From NCBI GenBank assembly GCA_014843695.1, contig CM026387.1, forward strand, positions 64,349,842 to 64,413,841: DNA of 64,000 bases, given 5' to 3'. Source of the stretch: Archivesica marissinica (lineage: Eukaryota > Mollusca > Bivalvia > Venerida > Vesicomyidae). The first letter of the stretch is position 1. The number at the start of each line of letters is the position of its first letter. This document shows, piece by piece, positions 10,101 through 22,100 of this stretch. The notes under the pieces are model-generated. The model made no database searches, was not told where the DNA came from, and worked only from the letters and a program-made list of their open reading frames with translations. The position numbers and the translations under genes are program-made.

Positions 10101-13100
10101 AGTAAATATAAGAATATTTTGTAAATATAAGAACTGTTTGTAAATACAAGAACTGTTTATAAATATGAGAACAGTTTGTAGATATGAGAACAGTTTGTAA
10201 ACATAAGAATGTTTTGTAAATATAAGAACTGTTTGTAAATACAAGAACTGTTTGTAAATATAAGAATAGTTTGTAAATATGAGAGCAGTTTGTAAAAATA
10301 AGAATAGTTTGTAAATATAAGAACTGTTTGTAAAAGATCAATCTATGCTATCTGTCTTCCTCATAGGCAAACCTAAGTTTGTGTGTGTTTTACTGACAAG
10401 ACTGTTATGTTCAAATCAGATAAAAACACTTTCTATGGGGAGACATGTTCAATCTGGCTGACCGCAAGGCTGAACTCGTGCGGGTGAAAGCGTATATGTG
10501 GTCCTTTGTGTGTGAGAAAACCGGAGTACGTGGATAAAACACACCTGACCAATCTGGCAACCAACATACCATCTCACATAATTCCCAGTCCGAGGATCGA
10601 CCCTGCTAACCACTGCTAATCAGATTCCAAAAACATTTTCTATCCTTAGATACGACAATGGACAGAATCATGCTGATCAGTTTATCAGAAGCTATATCAA
10701 AAATTCATCTAAACACTCGTTACTGTGCACGTTATTCACTTTACTTATTGCCATAGTCAAATATTCCGTAACCCTTTCCTTCATAGATATTTAGGTTAAT
10801 ATACTATTATATCTCCATGCAAACGACAGCCATTTAACCCTTTCCATCATAGAGATTTAGGTTAATATACTATTATATCTCCATACAAACGACAGCCATT
10901 TAACCATTTCCTTCAGAGATTTAGGTTAATATACTATTATATCTCCATGCAAACGACATCCATTTAACACTTTCTTTCAGCCATTTAGCTATCATGCAGT
11001 GGATAAGTAGTCGCCATATATATCCCACCCATATATATTACTGGGACTACATAGAGATTTAGGTTAATATACTATTATATCTCCATACAAACGACAGCCA
11101 TTTAGCTATCATGCAGTGGATAAGCAGTCACCATATATATCACATACATAGATATTACTGGGACTACATGAGATTCTGGCCTTTATTATGAACATTGGTT
11201 TGGCTATTGCATTGTCAATGTATGTCGTATTGGTAATGGCGTCAAGAGGTGCTTCTATGAGGGAAAGGGTGTTGGTTTGTTTGTGTATCGTTTGGTATGG
11301 CGTCAAGAGGGCTTCTTGAGGGAAAGGGTTTAACATTGGTTTGGCTATGATGTCAATGTATGGTATTGGTAATGGCGTCAAGAGTGCTTCTATGAGGGAA
11401 AGGGTTATGAACATTGGTTTGGCTACTGCATTGTCAATGTATGTCGTATTGGTAATGGCGTCAAGAGATGCTTCTATGAGGGAAAGGGTTTATTAATAGG
11501 TTCCACGCAAGTAAGCAGATAGTGGCGTGTCTGTCAGATGTTGTGGAAGATGATACATTGATTAAGGCATACATCGTATATGAGTTATTATCTCCCTTGG
11601 CATATAAAGTTTGATGTATCCCGAAATGTAGTTTAGTTTATTATCTCCCTTGGCATATAAAGTTTGATGTATCCCGAAATGTAGTTTATTATCTCCCTTG
11701 GCATATAAAGTTTGATGTATCCCGAAATATAGTTTAGTTTATTATCTCCCTTGGCATATAAAGTTTGATGTATCCCGAAATGTAGTTTATTATCTCCCTT
11801 GGCATATAAAGTTTGATGTATCCCGAAATGTAGTTTATTATCTCCCTTGGCATATAAAGTTTGATGTATCCCGAAATGTAGTTTAGTTTATTATCTCCCT
11901 TGGCATATAAAGTTTGATGTATCCCGAAATGTAGTTTAGTTTATTTAGTTGGAATCATTTATGTTTTACTGTTGTTCCGTAACCATAATTATGTTGGTTT
12001 AAAACATATTTATTCGTTCATAATGTACAGTACATATATATATATTGTATACAAAAACGAAAATGGATTAAATTGCAAGCTTATAGCTTATTGAGATAGT
12101 TTATACTAATTTATTTCAGCTCTATTGCGAAAACGTTCTTACAACTTATATTAATCACTCTCGAGACCTCATTCCTGATGGAATCCATCGCCATGAGGGA
12201 GAGAGAAGAGGCAATGTGGAATTTAAATGCCTTGCCTAGGGCACAATCGTAATGGCTCCAGCGGGGCTTGAACTCCGGACCTTTCGCACCTGGAACGAAC
12301 ACGCTACCACGGTGCTATCACGACTTCCAAAATAATTGAGATTATCTCCATTAAATATATAAGTGTGTGCACTATTGGTGACTAAGGGATTTATTATGTA
12401 GTAATACCAAAATATATAATAAGTGTATGAAAATATAGTTTTTTATCAAGTGAAAAACTAACAAAATGGGGATTGGGTTGGGAGGGATAGAAAATGATGA
12501 AATAACAAAACAATGTTCAAAGTAAATCACTCTGCTGGTGCGGCAGCCCCAGATTACAGATTGTTAAAAACGCTTAAGACTTTTCTATGCATTTAAAACA
12601 AGTATGATAAAAGTGATCTTATCTTATCAAAATCTTGTTAATTAATTGGTAACAAATGTTAATAATTATAAGGTATCCATCCATTGGATATGCTGTAAGA
12701 TTTCTGTCGAGATTTAATAATTTAATCATTATAAGACGAGAAAACGGATTAATATTTATAGCATGTGGTGCAAGGAAACAATGATAAAAACAGAGGAAAC
12801 CAATTAAGGGGAGTATTCAGGAGGCAGTAACTGACCAATGTCTCTCATTGTATCCATTAGACACTTAACTTACTGTTTGAGTAAAAAGTAGTTCCCCGCA
12901 AATATTCGTCCTCTCACAACATCGTTGAAGCCTTCATGTCGACTTTGAGCGTATAAAGATTCCGTAGATTCATCATTTTTTGCTCGGTGTCCTGTAAAAT
13001 TTAATTAACTGGAATTGGTTTCTCTTGTGAATAGTTTTGAAACTATTCTATACAAATTTATTTTAGCTTGATTGCCAATTATACAACATTTAATTAACCC

Positions 13101-16100
13101 TTTGCTTGATGAGTAAATAAAATCACATTTGCACACAACATAGATCCAGATCAGCCATGGCGTAACGCTGCATCTGATCAGGATCTATGTTGTTTGCTAT
13201 TCAGCCAAGTGTTTAGCTACAATATTCGAATAGCAAACAACAGAGAGCTCGATCAGACGGCTCGTTCTGTGCCATTTGATCTGGCTCTATGCTGTTTGCA
13301 AACGTGATTTTTATCTGCCGCTAGTGTACAACGGGTTAATAGCTCTCCATTGCCATCAATGAAAGAGAAGTGTAAGTCGTGATAGCGCAGCCTGGAGTTC
13401 GAGCCCCGCTGAAGCCATTACGATTGTGTCCTTAGGCAAGGCATTTAAATTCCACATTGCCTCTTCTCTCTCCCTCGTGGTGATGGATTCCATCAGGAAT
13501 GAGGTCTCGAGAGTGATTAACATAAGTTATAAGAACTTGTTTCGCAATCAAGCTAAAATAAATTTCTATAAAACTAAAGAGAAGTGGCAAAATGGTTTTA
13601 AGTTAGGTCGTATGACACCTCTCCGGTTGTTGTATTTCAGGCACAGATGGGTACCTGGGTTGAACCACTGACCTTCAGCAAGCAAGTTAGATAGCTTCCT
13701 CACATGAAAGAATTTGACACAAATGGGATTTGAACCTATAGCAGCGAGAGACAAATGATTTGAAGTCAACGCCATTAACCACTCCGCCACAGAGGCCCAC
13801 TGGCTGCTTAGATAGCTTCCTCACATGAAAGAAATTGACACAAGTGGGATTTGAACCTATAGCAGTGAGAGACAAATGATTTGAAGTCAACGGCATTAAC
13901 CACTCCGCCACAGAGGCCCACAGTGGAAGTCGTGATAGCGCAGTGGATGCGTGTTCACTTCAGGTGCGAAAGGTCCGGAGTTCGAGCCCCGCTGGAGCAG
14001 TTACGATTATGCCCTTAGGCAAGGCATTTAAATTCCACGTTGCATGGTGATGGATTCCATCAGGAATGAGGTCTCGAGAGTGATTAATATAAGTTGTAAT
14101 AACTTGTTTCGCAATCAAGCTAAAATAAATTTGTATAAAAATCAGAGGCTGCTTAGAGACAAATGTAACTGTATATGTTTGATATTTCTGCATAAAATCC
14201 TACATACCAAATTCAATACCATCATATCTGGCCATGTTCGAAGCCACTTCGCATGCACAGAGTATACTGTATGTGTTGATGGAGTACTGGGTATGCGGCA
14301 AGGACACCCGTGTCACATGCGCACCAGCATTTTCCAACAGGTCAGTAACCTCGCTCCAACAACATCTGATCTCATCCTGAAGTCCCGGAGCATAGTATTC
14401 CTGCACAAATATATTCATTTAACCCTTTCCACACTACACACCTCAAAATAGGCTTACAAAAAGTGTAGATCCAGATGAGCCGGCTCATGAGCCGTCTCAT
14501 CAGGATCTGCACTTTTTGCCGGTAATATTACTATATATTTTAAGACAAAATTACCCATTTTGATAAATGAACTGGTCCAAATGTAATTTTCTTATTAATT
14601 TATTGGTCTAAAAATATCATGCACCAGTCCATGTCAGTTACTTGGTGTTGAATGGGTTAAACATATTTTATTCAAGTTATAATATTGTTAACATAGACAG
14701 TTATCGTCAACCCCCCCCCCCCCCCCCCCCCCGTTTTTGCTACCCACAAGTTTGAGAATGATCTCACTGCCCTCTCCAATATGTTCCCATTTTCATTCAG
14801 GTTTAGACTTGGTCATGGGTGCAACCCCCCCCCCCGTTTTTTTACCCACAAGGTTGAGAATGATCTCACTGCCCTCTCCAATATGTTCCTGTTTTCATTC
14901 AGGTTTGGTCATGGGTGCAACCCCCCCTGTTTTTGTTCCCCACCTGTTTGAGAATGATCACACTGCCCTCTCCAATATGTTCCCATTTTCATTCAGGTTT
15001 GGGCTTGGTCATGGGGTGCAATTCTTGGTAAACTGGACAGTGGATTGTGCAAACTAGTACATTACTTTGAAAAATACTGTAAAGTGTACATTTTATCATT
15101 ACACAAGTACACATATCTAGTACATGGTATCTATAGGCGGTACAAGCCAAAGTGGGCCTTTAGCTCACTAACACTTCCCCACATATAAGTTGTTAAAACT
15201 TGTTTCGCAATCCTAAAATAAAAAAGTTTATATTTTTGTATACCGGTTATATGTATTCGTCTTATTAATAAAATTGATCTTTATTTTCAATGAAATATAA
15301 AATTTCGTCAAAAATAGGGGAATATAAAGGACCCATTTGCTGCTGAAAGAGACATTTACTTCGGGTATTCCTATGTGCATCCCTCGTATGGATGGCATAT
15401 CCTCGAGACTCTCCGGAACAAACTCGTCCGTTACAGTTGTAGAATCCTGCACATCATGACCAGCTAGGCTGTCTGAAAATACATACATAGTCTTATCCAT
15501 TGAGTGAGTATCACTGGGTCCCACTACAACGAAGACCCAGCTAAATTCCAACCACCCAAATTTACTACCCAGAGATGTCCAGCCCATTTATTGTGTGAGT
15601 GACACAGGTGGGACTTACTTACTTTAGTGACTGAGGAAACTAGTTTGTAGTTACAAAATAATACGCTTAATTAACACAAGCATCAGATATTGTTCAGCTC
15701 CCCCCCTCCCACCACCACAAAACAAAATTGAATTTGTTTCTCTTTCGACTTCATATTTTTGGGTCATGTTCTGCCAAACAAACCTTTTTTAAGGCTGGCC
15801 TAACGGTTCCATATATTGGAGTGTACAGAGTCCATCTGTCTCAGTATATAGGGGCTGTGTGATTAGCGCAATGGTTAGCATGCTAGCTTCTCACTAATGC
15901 AACCCGGGAACTCGAGTTTTCTCAGGGTACTCCAGTTTCCTCCCACATGAATGACCACATTTATGCGCCAATGAGAGTGATTAATATAAGTTGTTAAAAC
16001 TTGATTCGCAATTGTTAATAAATAATAAAGTTTAAACTTTACAGAAGGGGTATGGTTCAGTATTATATGAATCAATACATTCCTGTGGAGTTCTGATATG

Positions 16101-19100
16101 GCCGGTTGGTGAGCCGCCAGCTAGGTAAATAATGGTTACCGATTGCCTACCAGCCTGGCGTCTGGCATACAAGCATAGGATTCGGGAAGTACTGATGTTC
16201 ATAAAAATAGGTGTCTCATAAGTCAGAAATGGCTGGCCCTTTAAATAGGGGTGACACTATAATAAACAAACACTTTACTTTTATATACAATGACATAAAA
16301 CGTATTAATTAGAGAAACACTACATGTTAAATACAGTATTCAACAATACGTGGACGCTTATATATTATGTAGATTTCTATGTTTCTGTTGGCTTATTCCA
16401 TCTTAAATATCGAGTTTTAAAGATATTGAGTGAGTTGGAATTTTGAATATAATGAGGGAGTGAATTCCAAATGGAAGAACCTGAATAAACAAATGTATTA
16501 CAGAATACTTCCAACTTAGGTTTAGGCTATATAGTTGTAATGAAGAAGAGGATCTAAGACAACGGGAATGAACTTCCGATGTAAACGATGTTTTAAGGTA
16601 TTCAGGAGCATTTCCACATATGGCTTTATACATTTGAATAGCCTTTTAAAATCAAATATAGATCTAGCTTACATTTAGTTTATACAAACTTATTTAGCTC
16701 AATTGCGAAACAAGTTCTTACAACTTATATCAATCACTCTCGAGACCTCATTCCTGATGGAATCCATTGCCATGAAGGAGAGAGAGAATAGGCAATGTGG
16801 AATTTAAATGCCTTGCCTAAGGGCACAATCGTAACGGCTCCAGCGAGGCACGAACTCCGGACCTTTCGCACCTGAAGCTTACATTTATATGGGGGAACGG
16901 TTAAATTAGGTAGGTAGATAATTTTTTAAACAGATGAAACTTTCAAACTCCTGTGATGGATCTTACTCAGTATTATCGTAGCGTCATCGACAGATTTTGC
17001 GAGTATGCCTGGGACATCGAGGGAATTGACGAGAGGTATGAGACCGTATCTGGAGACAAGTCCATACGTCGGCTTGAGTCCTACCACACCGCAGTATGAT
17101 GCCGGGTTACGGGTGGATCCTCCAGTGTCCGACCCTAATGCACTGAAAAACCAATAGAATCATTTTTAGGAAATGTAAATTTTGACGGGAATTAACATGC
17201 AGATATACAGATACAAATAGGGTATGACATGTTCTTCATTAAGATTAATTTAATATGCGCAATACAGTCAAACCTGTGTTAGCGGTCACCTCCATTAAGC
17301 AGCCAACCTGTATTAAGCAGCCAGTTAGCAGATTCCCAATATGTTGTTTTATTATACATTTGACCTCTATTAAGCAGCCACCTGTGCTAAGCAGCCACTT
17401 TCTGTGATTCCCTTGGCTGGCTGCTTAAAGACAGGTTTGACTGTACACATTTGACATGTATGTATTAAGCAGCCACCTGTGCTAAGCAGCTACTTTCTGT
17501 GATTCCCTTGGCTGGCTGCTTAAGACAGGTTTGACTGTATGTTATTAATCCCCACCATAGGACTTGGGGTATGTGTGTGTGCGCACGCATGTGTCCATCT
17601 GTCTGTGTGTGGACAGTATAACACAAAATTCTGTTGATAGAGTTTGATGAAACTTTGTGGATACAGTCAAACCTGTCTATTATATAAGTATAAGTAGCAG
17701 CTCAAATAATTTTAGCAGTCAACAATTTATTAATGTGTTTTTCTTGTTTGTACTTTTAGGGTGTATTCAGGAATATCCATATAGTATATACATACATGCT
17801 TGTAACTCGTTATGAAGCAAGATAAAACAGTTTCAAGGGAACACATATAGGAATACAAATGTCCCCTTTCAAATAGGCCATACCCCGCAACAATGAGGTT
17901 GACTTTTTTTCAAGGTCATGTGAAATGAAGCATTTGTTCTGGTGTCAAATACAAGTGCAGGGTGGGGGGGGGGGTGGCATCTCTCGGAGTACTATCCTCT
18001 AGTTGCTCATGAACTAACAAAATGTCTGTCCAGGCCAATATCTTGAAAACTGTTAGATGGAACTTAGTCATATCATATTGATGTTCTAAAGATGATCATT
18101 TTATTATGAATTACCCTCTTTGATGGGGGGGGGGCGGGGGGATATTAAAGTCGCACTAGCAGCTTAGTCATATGGCGATTCACAACATTTCCTTTTCTTT
18201 GATAATTACCCAAAACATGAGCCAGTTGCAACAGCAACAGCACTGCCACCTGAACTTCCTCCAGAAATGAACCAATCAGATTCCTTCTTATAATTGTCAT
18301 CAGATTTGGTTCCCTGTACTACGCTTTGTGTACTGGATGAGGTTCCCTGCCTCACACCATCAGTTTGTGAACAATAGTTTTCTGATAAGTCTTCACTGGT
18401 TTGCGCTTGTTTTGATCGAAATCTGTATCGCCATGGGTTACGCACAGGTCCGTTAACACTGTCTGTGCTTCCACACCTAAAACAATTCAAACAACTCCAA
18501 GAATATTACAATAAATCAGAAGCACATTTTATCCGATATCACAATCTGCTAGCAGTATAAACCCCCTTAACACTACAAACCAATCAGGGCTCATTATAGA
18601 GGGTGACATGGGAGAAGTAGTCGCCATTGTAAAGCACTCATTCTATTCAAATATTGTATTTAATGGTCATATTGTGTATTTTAACACTATTATGTTGAAA
18701 TTTATTAACGTAATCTCGCACTTTCTCACTTCTCCCAAAGATGTGGGTCTCGCTTGAGCACTGCCAATATAACATTTGCAAACAGTGCAGATCCAGATGA
18801 GCTGTCTCGTATCAAGCTGTCTCACCAGGATCTCCACAGATCCATAGAGAAAACTAGTGGGTGGTACGCTTGTAGCGGGGTTATGGAATATATTTATGTA
18901 CTATATAATTATTTGATATAATTAAATATGACCTGGGCTACACAGGTATGCACGTTTTCACCATGTTATTATATGTATTTCCATGACTATATATGGAACA
19001 AAAAATAAAAACCATTACCAAAACTGAGGGAGGGAGAACTCTTCCAGCCTCAGGGTTACAAGTAACTGGCACATTAGAGCCCAATTATCATATTCCCTTT

Positions 19101-22100
19101 CACAGCCCTGTGGTTACAAGTAACCGACACATTAGCGCCCAATTATCATATTCCCTTTCACAGCCCTGTGGTTTCAAGTAACTGACACATTAGAGCCCAA
19201 TTATCATATTCCCTTTCACAGCCCTGTGGTTTCAAGTAACTGACACATTAGCGCCCAATTATCATATTCCCTTTCACAGCCCTGTGGTTACAAGTAACCG
19301 ACACATTAGCGCCCAATTATCATATTCCCTTTCACAGCCCTTTGGTTTCAAGTAACTGACACATTAGAGCCCAATTATCATATTCCCTTTCACAGCCCTG
19401 TGGTTTCAAGTAACTGACACATTAGATCCCAATTATCATATTCCCTTTCACAGCCCTGTGGTTACAAGTAACTGACACATTAGCGCCCAATTATCATATT
19501 CCCTTTCACAGCCCTGTGGTTACAAGTAACCGACACATTAGCGCCCAATTATCATATTCCCTTTCACAGCCCTTTGGTTTCAAGTAACTGACACATTAGA
19601 GCCCAATTATCATATTCCCTTTCACAGCCCTGTGGTTTCAAGTAACTGACACATTAGATCCCAATTATCATATTCCCTTTCACAGCCCTGTGGTTACAAG
19701 TAACTGACACATTTGCCTTGTTATTTTCTCTTTCACAACCTCAGGGCTATTAGTAACTGACACATTAGCCCAGCTATAACATTTCCTTTGACAGCCCTGT
19801 AGTTACAAGTAACTGACACACGCTACCACAACCCTGTTACCACATCACAGCCCAATCACACATGATTGGTGCATATCTATATTGTAGCTGGGAAATAATT
19901 ACCCCATGGCGTATTCATCTAAGTTGGTTTTTCCAATGAGTACAGCGCCCCGGTTGTACAGGCGTTGAACCACTGTTGCATTGTATGGTGGGATATAGTT
20001 CTGTAACATGCGCGAACCACACGTTGTGTGAATATCCTTTGTACAAAAGTTATCCTTCACTGCAACTGGTATACCATTCCATTCCGTTGAAACTACAAAC
20101 GAGAAACATATACAATTGCTGTCCGATAAGCGCAGTGGTTAGCGCGCTCGCTTCTCACCAATGCAACACGGGTTCGATCCTCGAACCGGGAAGTATGTGC
20201 TGATCGCCAGTGGGTTTTCTCTGGGTACTCCGGTATCCTCCGACACGAATGACCACATTTACGCGCCAACAAGACTGATTAATATAAGTTGTCAGAACTT
20301 GCTTCGCAATCGTTGTAAAATAAATAAAAGTTTAAACTTTTTATACTTATTTTCTGCTTTTCAATTAAATACATTATTAAATTTATCAGTGAAATAAAAT
20401 GTGTTATTCCTATGGTTGAAAACAGTGAAATAACACAATTTTATTTTCAATGCTTTACGCTTATCTATTCCAGCCATTGCAATTTGAAATATTATCAACA
20501 TGAACGTCTACAATCTCAAGTCGTCAGTCACTTATGACATCAACTAAACACGACGTTCTAGGGTCAACATAAACGTCTACATACAATCTCAAGTCGTCAG
20601 TCACTTATGACATCAACTAAACACGACGTTCTAGGGTCAACATGAACGTCTACATACAATCTCAAGTCGTCAGTCACTTATGACATCAACTAAACACGAC
20701 GTTCTAGAGTCAACATGAATGTCTACATACAATCTCAAGTCGTCAGTCACTTATGACATCAACTAAACACGACGTTCTAGGGCAATTTAGCACATGGTTG
20801 CATCATTTTCTATAATAAAAAACACTTTTCAGCATAAAATAAATAGACGATATTTGAATGATCGACTTATATTTCACTGATGAAAAGTCCACACTGATGA
20901 ACTTAAAAACCAATCATTATAACTTGTGGCTGGTGTGAATCGTGATAACAATGCTTTCAAAGTTCATTAGTTCATAATAAGGATATTTTGTTTGTTTCAG
21001 CGATCACATATAGACAGGCTTTCCGCGCCGTTTGGGGGGGGGGGGGTGATAAATTTGTCTAACCGGGTAAACAAGGGGACTACTTTATGCTAATTAGATA
21101 GCACAAACAAGTCTGGTTGTTTCCGTTTATTTCCGAGTCTAAATTTATATCATTTCATTGGATAACGGTAAATAAAATCGAACACTGCCGTGAAGCTACG
21201 TCATTATAATAACAGCGATACGTCATCGATGACGCAATCAATGATGTAGCGCTACCATTCATGCATTGTTCCCGTGGCTACTATTACCATTTGACCCACA
21301 ATGCACTTGCATTGTTTGTCCCGCCTCTAATCACAGAGCGATAGATCTCCATCTAAATCTTGTTATTTATTAGTTCCTTTCAGTATGATGGTTATAGTCA
21401 GAGATTATTTGAATCTTTACCCATGTTGGATGTAATGGTTTAGAAGTTTACAGAAATTAAACCGTTAAACTTAACATACACGTGGGTGTTTACTTTTAAA
21501 TGACAATCAACATCAATGCGAGTAAATTGTCACTGACCTCATCACTTTATAGTAAATTCATACGCCATTAATGCGTGTATATATGCTGGCATCATTTGTA
21601 AAGTGCATCAAAAGCATACGATAGGTGAGAAAATAAATCTAGCACCTCCATAGAATTGCAGTTAACCCAGTGCATTCTGGATATCATTCAAACAGTATTT
21701 GCAAAGAATATAGAGCGAGATCAGCCGCCACAGAACGTTCCATCTGATCAGGCTCTATGCTGTTTGCTATTCAGATGATCTTGCTAAGACACTTAGCTAT
21801 GTAGCAAACAACATAGATCCTGATCAGCACGCATGATCTGGATCTATGTTGTTTGCAAAAGTCATTAAATGTATCCAGAATGAAATGGGTTAAGGAAATC
21901 CCACCTTCGACAGAGCCTCGTTCTTTGCACGCATCTTCAGCCCTCGGGTGGGATTTCCTTATCTGCAACTCTTGGAGGTGCTAGATTCACTTTATATTGT
22001 ACAGAATAAACATTGAAAGCATTATTATCACGAGAGGTGGTAGCCACGTGTTTAATTAATAGCTTTCTATGATCATGAGTTGTGATTTATCATTCGATCA

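Noticed and set aside
9244..10341. A Tyr/Leu-rich repeat protein of 250-343 residues on the minus strand
   Set aside because: 19-bp minisatellite in an intron. Only the last part (9243-9038) is a real exon.
13680..13922. Functional tRNA genes
   Set aside because: A and B boxes are present but acceptor stems do not pair, and the units are tandem and SINE-like. The same applies to heads at 4763, 22336, 23945 and 58660.
14044..14451. 135-codon plus-strand gene
   Set aside because: Antisense to a QRSL1 exon and overlapping an S3 SINE. The [16 protein letters not shown] peptide recurs wherever S3 occurs.
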